DNA of 64,000 nucleotides from Sporopachydermia quercuum. Taxonomy: Eukaryota > Ascomycota > Sporopachydermiomycetes > Sporopachydermiales > Sporopachydermiaceae. Location: the NCBI GenBank assembly GCA_001599295.1, contig BCGN01000002.1, forward strand, positions 1,612,001-1,676,000. The letters are read 5' to 3'. The first letter of the stretch is position 1. Every line of letters begins with the position of its first letter. The notes beneath the pieces are model-generated. The model saw nothing but the letters and a program-made list of their open reading frames with translations, did no database searches and had not been told where the DNA came from. The position numbers were made by a program, and so were the translations under genes. This document shows, piece after piece, positions 42,701-51,273 of the stretch.

Positions 42701-43178
42701 TTTGTTCATCCCAATTCTCAGTTGCGCTAGACTCGCTTATCTCAGGGTGTTTAGTGATTTCATTTGCTTGGATAATACAACTCTTCCGATCAATTGGTAT
42801 GTGTAAAGAACAGAATCCAGTTTCAACAGTATGGAAATCGATTAACAAAGACGAGTCTGTTGATGTGACTACTATACAGTTTGGTTTCACTGGTGATGGT
42901 AGATGGATTCTCTTAGTAGTAAAGGTTTGATTTGCTGTTTCTGTAGTTAGGTTCAAAAATGTTAATTCTATAACTGTACCGTTTCTTATAACTCTCCAAG
43001 CTAAGGAGACTTCTTCAAAGTGAACAAATCCTGTCTGTTTTGAAATTGAGGATAAATATGTGGAAGGGTNAGGATATGTAGTTCCTTGAGGGAATAATGG
43101 CTCATCAATGTACATAGACACTGATCCTGCTTGGAAAACGCATGATTGCTTCAAAAGTTGTACTTCATGCGTTGCCAT
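39783..43178 (-). CDS. NUP120: nucleoporin Nup120/Nup160 of the Y complex
   Basis: The 1131-residue protein has an N-terminal beta-propeller region with a typical propeller strand (GDFYITLSQDGSINIWSKTS, about 246-265) and the signature SWMKSDVSSVFTRTN (about 405-419). A long alpha-solenoid follows to the C-terminus. Nup120 forms one short arm of the Y-shaped Nup84 subcomplex that coats the nuclear pore membrane. Size is close to S. cerevisiae Nup120 (1037). NUP120, TOA2 and MPE1 are contiguous in S. cerevisiae; here HRT2 and TAP42 lie between MPE1 and NUP120. One ambiguous base. No introns. Confidence 0.9.
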   Translation of the reverse strand: MATHEVQLLKQSCVFQAGSVSMYIDEPLFPQGTTYPXPSTYLSSISKQTGFVHFEEVSLAWRVIRNGTVIELTFLNLTTETANQTFTTKRIHLPSPVKPNCIVVTSTDSSLLIDFHTVETGFCSLHIPIDRKSCIIQANEITKHPEISESSATENWDEQSINSLFSISENQFILMLENGDNVVITRETPIDVFAVSIFQQQNPRTPSGLRGWLKSWVNNATENDFDTTNSKIITTTTLGDYSKFGDFYITLSQDGSINIWSKTSNSTIKAFNLLPDYSVDQVLLLWEDKPETLITLVENNDNSSACLVAYIPAEEPFFLVYRLNLNSNTDNLTISSEPLKIACEQPTVGPALLQDYHVVPSVRNKKYFDIWILWNSDAQSCVQTASIPVPGNDSPSESAVHPSWMKSDVSSVFTRTNISLLASLVSYDPEKLSQLFSDRILYSGVFSHSLIFHALDLFSNSKTKDSQFEENSSEKSLQSRVLSAINSVVDAILETGKVPDDQYDSLVVDAWLRFESICIDLLRQANDGISLSINPVTGQVWLAKGSSIDTVRESTLIDVLVDDTTLKSLSQEQIAQISYLIPNESDKKLIPIIIEFVTVAQEFRQNLLPEVLVGLEAEMLLQSDDSHISTSVDDRMARLANLLNNGYAESALADLIAAVTKIGSKLPDVLYFLGQAMFDDGTCVLNQAQYKETLTEQGQFYLRNVLSYLLELSRDLASSFAISSGILSSKSSLWSLNDSYEEFLDYFRMFDLANKLFRYTVKGELIIKQFLKTEKAPSKLYRGKELWDQVLKFRSTYFLVKVIDTLIQQKELNAAKELMGFLPNASVPAILLKALIMLENNELSGAAELLESHIVDLFAQKLSEQDKILISQSKVLQNHIELLESSSPLHCYFYLGKLFQEQYPLEQVALGFMKKAVAMSKQLRSDEPDVLDIYSNIMNLAEKLGDLDVFYSTMVELSDTLEFQTLLTRFISMIINGNPQTEKSLFNYPFIGYEHQVDNILEDLCKKDARKYPILYTWRIHGEDFRGSASALYRYIISVRDKLKQLQRNESSSGEEMERIIYLISKLFRFAINALLCLDRNDAWIIVPVGSGRKEILTIKDIYAQENEWLNLVEDIELSQIMSNKRMKLKV

Positions 43179-44283
43179 TCTTCACAACGTAATATCTACT
43201 CCCGATAATTGGTCTCTTATTTCAATATAGAGTATACACACATTCACTATGACCTCCCAATGTTTTGGCACTTAGAGAAACAATCGACGCGAAAACTTTT
43301 GCGCAACAATAGCTTTGTGAATTCAATAAATAACGATATCTATTCTTGTTTCTACTTTCCTTTCAGTAGTTGTTTTTAGGCAACAGATAAATGTTGATTG
43401 AAAGTCATTGGCTTATTCAATGCTAATTGTTCAGATGATTTGATTTGATTTGCTTTGGTTTGTTTTGCGTTTATAAAAGGGTAATTAGCGTTCATACAGA
43501 AAAAGAATACTGTGCTTATCACGTGATTGAGGGTCTTGATTCTGTTCAGTTCCTGAGCCATGGAACATCTTGGGAGCTCTCAAAACGCAGAAATTAAACA
43601 ATAAATGCTTATTAATGCTCATTTATTTATTTATTTATATACTGAGTCATTACATAGTATTCTAGTGTGTTTCAGTGTAAATCTTTTAGTAAGAAATGAA
43701 GTAAATAGTTGTGTCTTTCTTTGTCGATACTAAGCATTATGGAGCATACGGAGAGGATTTATAAGAAAAAAGAAAAGAGTATTTTCGTGTGTGTATCTTG
43801 ATGTTGTATTTACCGCTTGTTGATGAATATAATTCGTAGTATCAGTCGAATACAGGCGCCATTTTCATCATCGTACACAAAAAAATAGAAGATAAAATAT
43901 GATATGAATGAAATATCTAGGAACAGACCCCTATGTCTAGACATTCATTATCGTTTAATGAGGATTTTGTCTCATCCGTTGAAAACCTTTCCTTCAAAGT
44001 CATACTTCAACTGGTTCGTTCTATTGTTCTTCTTATACTGGTTGCATGAAAGTAACATAGCTTTGGGTGACACTTTAATCTACAAATTGAACGACATAAT
44101 CTATAATCATTTATAACACATTGTAACCTAACCTGTATTTCTGTATATACACAATGCTCATCCTAGAAACCAAAGAATAAGACAATGAAGAGTAGAGTAA
44201 TTCAAAACGTCTTCAATTCATTACTCAAGAAAACTTGATAATCAAAAAATATAGCTGAACCCTAAATAATAATCAATAAATAC
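43179..44283. other. 1.1 kb intergenic region NUP120-OLE1
   Basis: This is the NUP120 promoter side (CACGTG near 43518) and the OLE1 3' flank. A plus-strand ATG frame (43904-44116, 70 codons, one hydrophobic segment FNWFVLLFFLYWL) could be a small membrane protein, but I recognise no family and give it little weight. A minus-strand 61-codon frame at 43376-43561 is equally unsupported. Confidence 0.4.
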
Positions 44284-45774
44284 TTAAGCAGCATCTGCAG
44301 TAGCAGCAGGCTTAGAAATCTTGGTAGCTTGTTCGCCAGCTCTTAGAATTTTAAACCCTTCTGAATCAGAAGTCAACTTCACATCTTTGTTTTCCTTATG
44401 CTGTTGTCTCCACACTTCAACTTCACAACCACCTCGAATAACAGCATAACGCATAGTACCCAAAAGATTGTGAGCAGCGTTAGAATGTTCGTACACACCA
44501 CCATTGAAAACAGCAGTTGCATCCTTTCCAATAGCAGATTTGATTAAAGCATATCCGCCAGGATGTTCATTGACAAATGTAGAGATATCATGAACAATAC
44601 CAGAGATCAACACAAGATTTCGTTCCTTGGATAACTCCTTAAACTCATCAAATTCAATGATAGGTAATTGTTCAATTGGAACACCCCAATCAAGCTTAGA
44701 TCTTCGCTTATCTAGTTTCTTCTGTTCTTGTTGAACCCGTCCTTGCTCTATAGCATTTTGAGAAAAGGTCTTCAAATCCCAAGCTAAGCCAACTTGCTTC
44801 AATAACCAGATGACATGCTTTGTAGGATCGTATTGATACCATTTCAGAGCATTTCTATAGTCTGATGGAAATTCGTGGTGGAAATTGTGGTAACCTTCAC
44901 CGAAAGTGACTAAAGCAGTCAAAACATGATCTCTTGGAGTTCTTCTGTCATCAAAAGGTTGTTCACCAATCCAATGAGCTAAAGAGTTAACACAGAAAGT
45001 AGCTTGCTGAATGAAGCCAACTCTGATTAATCCACCATAAACAAAACCACCCTTGAAATCGCCCCATAACATTGCAACTAAAGCTGGGAAAATAACAGCC
45101 ATGAAAGGCATAATAAAAACATAATACTTATGTTGCCACTTGACAATAGGATCAGCATTCAAATCGGAAATATCAACTCTACCTCTGTTTTTGGGATTTG
45201 GAACTAAAACCATCCATCCCATATGAGAGAACCAGAAACCAAACTTTGCGTTGTAGGGATCTCTATCAGTATCTGTATATCGATGGTGAACTCTGTGTCC
45301 AGCACTCCACCATCGAATGGAACCTTCAACAGCTCCTCCTCCACATAATGCCCAGAATAATCTGACGGGAGCAGCAGCAGAATAAGCTCTATGTGCATAT
45401 AAACGATGATAACCTGCAGTAATAGATAAACCGGACAAAGCATAATAAAAAATAGACCAAACGGCAGTTTGCCAGCAGAGGGGAGTTTTCAAAGCCAAAA
45501 GAAGCCCTAAGCTAGGAAGAACAATAACTAATGTAATATTTAACCAATTTAGATGTAAATACCAATTCGAAAGAGTCCATGGTTGCTCAGATATATGGAC
45601 CTTCTTTACTGGCTCTTTGGCAGTCTTGACACTCTTATTGGTTTTCACTTCAACCAGACCTTTTCGGTGGCTAACACCAAATGATTTGATATCAAGTTGA
45701 GGCTTGTCAGCTCCTGATGCCAATCTGGCAACTTCNTCATAATCGACAGCGTCAATACTGAGTCTGGGATCCAT
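44284..45774 (-). CDS. OLE1: stearoyl-CoA (delta-9) desaturase with fused cytochrome b5
   Basis: The 496-residue ER membrane enzyme puts the first double bond into palmitoyl- and stearoyl-CoA. The three di-iron histidine boxes are intact: HRLYAH (123-128), HRVHH (160-164) and HNFHH (296-300). Four hydrophobic segments lie around them. The C-terminal cytochrome b5 domain has the heme motif HPGG (404-407) and a second candidate heme His at 430 or 435. The fusion is the normal fungal form (S. cerevisiae Ole1 has 510). The last 15 residues are Ala/Lys-rich. One ambiguous base near the N-terminus. The long upstream region (2 kb) fits a heavily regulated gene. Confidence 0.97.
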   Translation of the reverse strand: MDPRLSIDAVDYXEVARLASGADKPQLDIKSFGVSHRKGLVEVKTNKSVKTAKEPVKKVHISEQPWTLSNWYLHLNWLNITLVIVLPSLGLLLALKTPLCWQTAVWSIFYYALSGLSITAGYHRLYAHRAYSAAAPVRLFWALCGGGAVEGSIRWWSAGHRVHHRYTDTDRDPYNAKFGFWFSHMGWMVLVPNPKNRGRVDISDLNADPIVKWQHKYYVFIMPFMAVIFPALVAMLWGDFKGGFVYGGLIRVGFIQQATFCVNSLAHWIGEQPFDDRRTPRDHVLTALVTFGEGYHNFHHEFPSDYRNALKWYQYDPTKHVIWLLKQVGLAWDLKTFSQNAIEQGRVQQEQKKLDKRRSKLDWGVPIEQLPIIEFDEFKELSKERNLVLISGIVHDISTFVNEHPGGYALIKSAIGKDATAVFNGGVYEHSNAAHNLLGTMRYAVIRGGCEVEVWRQQHKENKDVKLTSDSEGFKILRAGEQATKISKPAATADAA

Positions 45775-47732
45775 TTTTGAAACGGTTCTAAATCACTTGG
45801 AGTGCGGTATCACAACTATCTTTGCTATGGATGAACCTTAGNTTCAATTAAGCCAGTAAGAATGGTATCTTATTATTTGAACTGTTATGCTTAAAACAAT
45901 CCTTCAACTCAAGTTTTCACGATCGTTTAAGGACAAGCGCCAAATGATAGAACAACAACTTCTGTAAATAAAATATAAATTGTAGAAGAACAACTGTGGT
46001 GAGAAGAAATTATTCCAAAGCCCAATATTAAATATCTAACAGTTTTGATTGAGTTCTATTTATGGTTCCAACTTTTTGGAAGGTTTTGTTTAGCTTACTG
46101 TTCTTACAATGAGTTGTTGTATACGGATAAATGTAAGAAGTAAAACAGCAACGAATAGATTGACCGATTAATTCTCAAAACAACAAAAAGATGGTAGATG
46201 GAAATAAATTGAAATATATATATAAAATCAAACACTGGTTGGATGTCTAACTGTGCATAAAGCCTCATAATGAAGGATAATTAACGATCTAGCTAGCAAT
46301 GGTAATTTAGTTGAGTATACGTACAACTTGTCTAAAATGCTTCACAAAACTAGCTACTAATTGTTAAAGCTGAAATGTTGTGAACAATTAACGAGCTAAA
46401 GGATGCTGATAAATATATGTGTACAAGCCAAGAAAATATGCTGAGAAGTAATTAGAATTATGCACACATGAAGTACATGTTTAACTGTTCTTTCAATACA
46501 TGATGGCAATTTCCTTTCGCAGTAAGAGATAAATCGTGTTAAACTATTATATGATTTCTATTATATATGGCAATATATACTCATTAGACCCTAATTTGAA
46601 TGAACCATCAATATTATTTCCGGGAAATCTCGTACGAATGGAAAGTTATGAAACGTTTGATAATATTGAAAGGGTCTGTGATAGTGTTGAAACAACTTAA
46701 TTCTTCCCAACATATTAACAATTTCGGAAATAATGAAGAGATCATGAGGGTCCCTCAACTCATTGAGATTCAAAGGTCATTATAATCGGTATAATAACAG
46801 CTCATAAATGGTTCGGGTGCCATCGAATAATTGAGTCAAATTGATTATTTAAAGAAAGAAATATTGTTATAAATGAGATTTACTTATTTATTATCAGTTA
46901 TTGAATAACCTTATCAATTATATTATCTCATTATTTGGATATTATTGTCTTAAACTTCCTCAAGAGCTCTGAGAATATATTTAAGATAAGATAATCATTA
47001 ATTTACACTTTGTACGTAAACAATAGTAGACCCTCTGTTTCTCAACCCAACAAATCTCAAGCAAAAAATTACTATAATAATTCTTCTCATTGTTACCAAG
47101 GTTATACTCAACACTCTAATGAAACATACTAGACAAAAATTATGCGTGTCGCTTAGCTCATCATGAAGAACAATGTGTATGATAGGATCAGATGTCTTTT
47201 AATTTAGGAAAGTGACAAATTACAAAAATGATTTCATACCTTATACGATGAATGAAGTTAATTGTAAGGTTGAATCGTAAGACTTCACATTATCATGATG
47301 AACAAGATCAATTCCAGCGAAATTTACTGAAGATTCCCTTCAGAAATTGTTGTGTAATAAAAATATATAATATAGGCTCTTAGCAGATCNTTAATGATAT
47401 CATCATTATCGACTGCGGTCTCAAAAGTAAGATTGATGAACCTTGATGAGCCTTCATGAACCTGCAAAGCTGCCTATTTGGCTTTAATTCTCCAGAGCAC
47501 CAGAGATGAGACAGTAGGTGAGATTTTTGAGCCAACCAAATATCTATTTTTACTTATGGTTAAAAAGAAGTATACTTCGACTTCGAGCGGCATATCTTGA
47601 TATCAAATGTAAAGTTTTAGTTCTCTTNTCTAAGTTGAAATAGGCACCTCCAGTTGCTGGATGTGTCAAAAATACTGTCATTTATGTAGAGACATATATT
47701 TCAGAAGAAAACACCTGGACAATTAAAAAAAG
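45775..47732. other. 2 kb OLE1 upstream region
   Basis: This AT-rich interval must contain the OLE1 promoter. I see no open frame with recognisable content. Overlapping opposite-strand 60-codon frames near 46600-46780 look like chance. No tRNA or repeat is visible other than the tRNA at its right edge. Confidence 0.45.
47725..47731 (-). terminator. Pol III terminator (T7) of the tRNA-Met gene
   Basis: On the minus strand a run of seven T starts one base after the tRNA 3' end, the usual RNA polymerase III stop. Confidence 0.9.
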
Positions 47733-47826
47733 TGCTTCGTGGGAGGATCGAACTCTCGACCTTCAGATCACACAGCTAAGTTTATACAGTATGAGACTGA
47801 CGCTCTACCGACTGAGCCAACGAAGC
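47733..47826 (-). tRNA. tRNA-Met(CAT), elongator, with a 21-nt intron
   Basis: The gene is 94 bases with a 21-base intron (47769-47789) after position 37, leaving a 73-base tRNA. The acceptor stem GCTTCGT/ACGAAGC is perfect. The D arm (GGCTCAGTCGGTAGAGC), the anticodon loop CTCATAA and the T loop TTCGATC are canonical. The body is close to S. cerevisiae elongator tRNA-Met, which has no intron. The T stem GAGAG/CTCCC holds one A-C mismatch (A50-C64). The A box (TGGCTCAGTCGG), B box (AGTTCGATCC) and T7 terminator are in place. tRNA-Met is not one of the ten intron-bearing tRNA families of S. cerevisiae. Confidence 0.94.
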
Positions 47827-48114
47827 TTTTTTCAAAACCTGATTTTGTTGCCTATATAAAGAACATAAATTAATGTATATGAGATTGCAATTGTGGTTAT
47901 GTTTGAATCTGGTGTTCTACTACTTTATCTTCCTTAATTTCATTAATTAGACGCTAGTGGATCATGCATTCAAATGCAATTGACTTATAGGGTTGAGAAG
48001 GCATGACAGGCATGTGCAAAGGATTACTACTTGTCACAAACGATATAAGATTAACATATAGTGAACGTTGGTTCATCGAACGTATGTATAGTACAGGTAA
48101 CTGATTGTGTTTAT

Positions 48115-49362
48115 TTACAAGAGCTTTGCTGATTCCTCTTCAGGCAAAGAGTCAGAACTATAAGAACCACTGGGAAACATTGATGAAACTTTATCCGTAG
48201 ATCCAAGCTCATCAAAAGTGGGTGTTGATGGAGACGGCATCCTTGTCTGTACAAACTCGTTATTGTCAAGAGAAGATACTTTGACTACGTTCATAGTCCC
48301 AGATTCGATTCCTTGACCATCTTTCCGAACTTCATTTCTCTCCCGATGATGCCCATCATCTTTATCAGATTCGTTTACTACTCTGGGACCGGGATTTGCT
48401 CCCGGCTCTGAGCCTGAATCCGAGTCTGAGTCTGAGTCTGAGTCTGAGTCTGGCTTTGAGCTTGAACTTGAATCTGAACTAGAAGCAGAATCTTCATCTA
48501 AATCAGACTTACTAGTCGAATTGCTCTTTTTTGGTTCAACATCTTCGACAGTGAACCCATTGACTGTGACAGTCTTCAGGATATCGCTCTGTTTACAACT
48601 CGCTGTATTTATTTTAATAGAATTAGCCCATATGATACTTTCACGACTTTCCAGTTTCACCATATAAAATGTAGGAAACTCGATTACCACCTGGTCTTTT
48701 AAAACCTCTCCTAGTATTCGACTAGACGGTGAACTGGTATTCTGTTCTGAATCCCATACTTTGAGTACTCTGAGATTTTTCGAATCTGCTAGTAAAAATA
48801 TTAACCAATTATTGTCTTCTTCCGTATCTCCTTCTCCAGTAGTCAGCTCCATCTTCTGTAATGCTTTTAACAAAAAATCTACTACCAACGATCGCTCACC
48901 AATTCGATGGAANAGCAGCTTTCCTAACACATTACTACCTGGGTCTACTGCAATTACTTCAATAGTCCATTCGTACTCCCCACTGGACTTATTCCAGTCA
49001 CTCCTATTCTCTATAGACCTCTGTAAACCGGACGGAGCTAACTTCACTTTCACACCCCTTCTATATTCATCTGATGTTGAGAGTCGCTTACGACTATTTC
49101 GGCCATTGAACTTCTTAAAAACGGGTTCCTCCTTTTTCAAGTGGATCGCCCTATCAAGTTGTTGCAAAAACCTATAGTCTCTATTCAATACATTCGGATT
49201 CTCAACTATTTCACCTGCAGGAACATATTTTGTTGGATCAATCAAGCCTTTACAGGAGTACTTTAGTTTATGGTTCTTTGAACATCGAAGAGAACATGTT
49301 TGCCTTTCGCATGCGGGACACTTGTACTTCGATTCACTGAGGTGACATATCTCACATAACAT
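48115..49362 (-). CDS. BCD1: Bcd1, HIT zinc-finger box C/D snoRNP assembly factor
   Basis: The 415-residue protein starts with a complete zf-HIT finger (CEICHLSESKYKCPAC at 3-18, then CSLRCSKNHKLKYSC), followed by the Bcd1 signature NRDYRFLQQLDRA (about 59-71). Bcd1 is needed for biogenesis of box C/D snoRNPs in the nucleus. The C-terminal third is disordered, with a long Ser/Asp alternation (about 300-315). An ambiguous base hits one codon near residue 150. It is divergent from VMA10, and the same neighbour pair exists in S. cerevisiae (YHR040W/YHR039C-A). Confidence 0.92.
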   Translation of the reverse strand: MLCEICHLSESKYKCPACERQTCSLRCSKNHKLKYSCKGLIDPTKYVPAGEIVENPNVLNRDYRFLQQLDRAIHLKKEEPVFKKFNGRNSRKRLSTSDEYRRGVKVKLAPSGLQRSIENRSDWNKSSGEYEWTIEVIAVDPGSNVLGKLXFHRIGERSLVVDFLLKALQKMELTTGEGDTEEDNNWLIFLLADSKNLRVLKVWDSEQNTSSPSSRILGEVLKDQVVIEFPTFYMVKLESRESIIWANSIKINTASCKQSDILKTVTVNGFTVEDVEPKKSNSTSKSDLDEDSASSSDSSSSSKPDSDSDSDSDSDSGSEPGANPGPRVVNESDKDDGHHRERNEVRKDGQGIESGTMNVVKVSSLDNNEFVQTRMPSPSTPTFDELGSTDKVSSMFPSGSYSSDSLPEEESAKLL

Positions 49363-49822
49363 CTTCTATTTATATTACAAAAATGCAATTGCAGCCGTTT
49401 CTAGTTGTANAATGGAACCATATGCATGAAACTCTCTGAGCAATATTTTAATCAGTTATTTGGCCTTCAGTTTATTTCCATGTGTGCTTTTTCATTCATA
49501 CTATGCGAGGAAGGTATTTTCACTTCTGAGAAGAGACCTAATGTTGGATTTATCTGCACTGTCCCATCTGGAATCATAATGAGTCTTTATGTAGGCAAGG
49601 GTGTATTGTATATACTTGGTAACTTAGAGCCAGCTGCAGCCAACATCACAATTGGCATCTTATCATTCATGATATAAGTTTTATCAATTGATTTAAATTA
49701 GAACATACCACAACTAGTTAACTTATTACTGTAGGTCAGCTTTTCATTTGAATCAAGCTTTAGTGAGATACTACAAAAGTAGACAAACTAGAACTGTGTA
49801 GGAAATAAAGAACGAAAGCAAA
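49363..49822. promoter_or_regulatory. divergent promoter region BCD1/VMA10
   Basis: A 460-base divergent interval. A 90-codon plus-strand open stretch (49405-49677) begins at TTG next to an ambiguous base and has no recognisable domain, so I treat it as non-coding. Confidence 0.45.
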
Positions 49823-50413
49823 ATGGTATGTTCTTGACATGGGTGATGAATCGACGAGATAAAAGATACGTTGACTTTGNCGAAACTAATACTAACCGGA
49901 TGATTAAAGTCTTCTAACAATGGGATTCAAATGCTTCTCGATGTATGTTGATACTCTTTGTGAATTGATTAAGTGATTCTTGGTACGGTTGCAGGGCAAC
50001 TCAGATTTTCTAACATCTCTACTCAGGCCGAAAGGAAGGCACTAGAGATTGTTGCGGAAGCAAGAGCTTGTAAGTAGACTTTGCTGTGATAAACAATATA
50101 TATATGTGGTATATGTTGTGAATAACAGTTCACTAACAGAATAGATCGTGCACAAAAGTTGAAGGCCTCAAAGGCTGATGCCGCTAAGGAAATCGAGACA
50201 TACAAAGCAAAGAAGGATGAAGAACTTAAAAAATATGAAGCAAAGCATAGTGGTTCTAATGTGGAATTAGAGAAAAATGCAGAAGAAACAATCAAGAAAA
50301 GCGTTGAGGAAACTAAGAAGCTTGCAGTTACTCATAAAAATGAAGTCGTCAAGATGTTATTAGATGCTGTGATCAAACCTGAACCAGCTCTTCATACAAA
50401 TGCTTCTTTCTAA
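49823..50413 (+). CDS. VMA10: V-ATPase subunit G, three introns and a 3-base first exon
   Basis: The coding sequence is join(49823..49825, 49910..49942, 50027..50069, 50145..50413), 115 residues (S. cerevisiae 114). Exon 1 is the ATG alone, followed by GTATGT. Exon 2 gives SSNNGIQMLLD, exon 3 AERKALEIVAEARA, and exon 4 YRAQKLKASKADAAKEIE to the end. Together they align end to end with Vma10 (MSxxNGI...AEARxYR). Introns are 84, 84 and 75 bases, with branch sites TACTAAC, TTCTAAC and CACTAAC; in intron 3 an AG right after the branch is skipped. Subunit G is part of the peripheral stalk that joins V1 and V0 in the vacuolar proton pump. It is tandem with MSC7, as in S. cerevisiae. Confidence 0.93.
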
Positions 50414-51273
50414 GTACGAAGGTTCTTCATCTTATGAGAGAACTAGTGTGACGGATCAAACATTCTATAATATATCAAACAATTTTCATGTATTCTAGAT
50501 AATATTATGGCCAAAATGTAAATGTCAGTCTCTTTACTCATTATATATATATAATAAGCATGGTGAAACAGGTTACCGATATCCCTCCCTATCAAATAAA
50601 TCCCAATGGCTACTCGGTTGGGCTTNTTACATAGGTTATTTTTATAAGACTATTTGCGGTACTTCTGGAGCTCCCGAACAGTTTAATAACATCTATCCAT
50701 CAGTTTTCATCTCGAATGCCAAACCTGTTCTCTACACTGGTTGTAGTGCCTATTAATTTGTAATACCCGATTACACGATCATACATTTTTATGATTACAT
50801 AACAAACAATTTGTNCTCATTGTCGATGACATAATCCATCTCCATCTTCCTCTTCGAAATTTCGTGTCAGGTTTGCATATTTCTTTCAGTCATCCTTATT
50901 ATTGCACGTTCCATTGTTTGAGCTTTTAACAGTAGCAAATCAAGATTTATACTATTAACTGTTTCTTCAATAATCACTTGAGAGTTTCGAGTACCTTGAT
51001 TGTTTTACTGCCTTGAATTACAAGAGATAAGAACCCTACCGTTGACAGTTTGCCAACACTAAAGTCATACTTTGTATGTGGCTTTGAGAGTACAACATTA
51101 GATAGGTCTCGTTGCCTGGGCTGGTTGGATTGCACAAGTAATTGAAGCAATTGGAAGATAGCATAATCATTTGAACTTTTCATCAATTTCATTGTTTGAT
51201 ATTGACAATTTTTGTATAATCGGCGAAGATCCAAGCCAATACTACTTAAGAGCAAACACTTCGCAACTTTTCA
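50414..51273. other. 860-base intergenic region VMA10-MSC7
   Basis: A tandem interval that holds the MSC7 promoter. A minus-strand 93-codon open stretch (50974-51255) lies against MSC7 and matches nothing that I know. No other feature is visible. Confidence 0.45.

Noticed and set aside
43376-43561. 61-codon minus-strand ATG frame upstream of NUP120
   Set aside because: No family resemblance and no supporting splice or conservation signal.
43904-44116. 70-codon plus-strand ATG frame with one hydrophobic segment
   Set aside because: It could be a small membrane protein, but I recognise no homologue; it is mentioned under the gap only.
46591-46785. Overlapping 60-codon frames on both strands
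   Set aside because: Mutually antisense, short, and without recognisable content.
49405-49677. 90-codon plus-strand open stretch between BCD1 and VMA10
   Set aside because: It begins at TTG beside an ambiguous base, with no domain, and occupies a promoter region.
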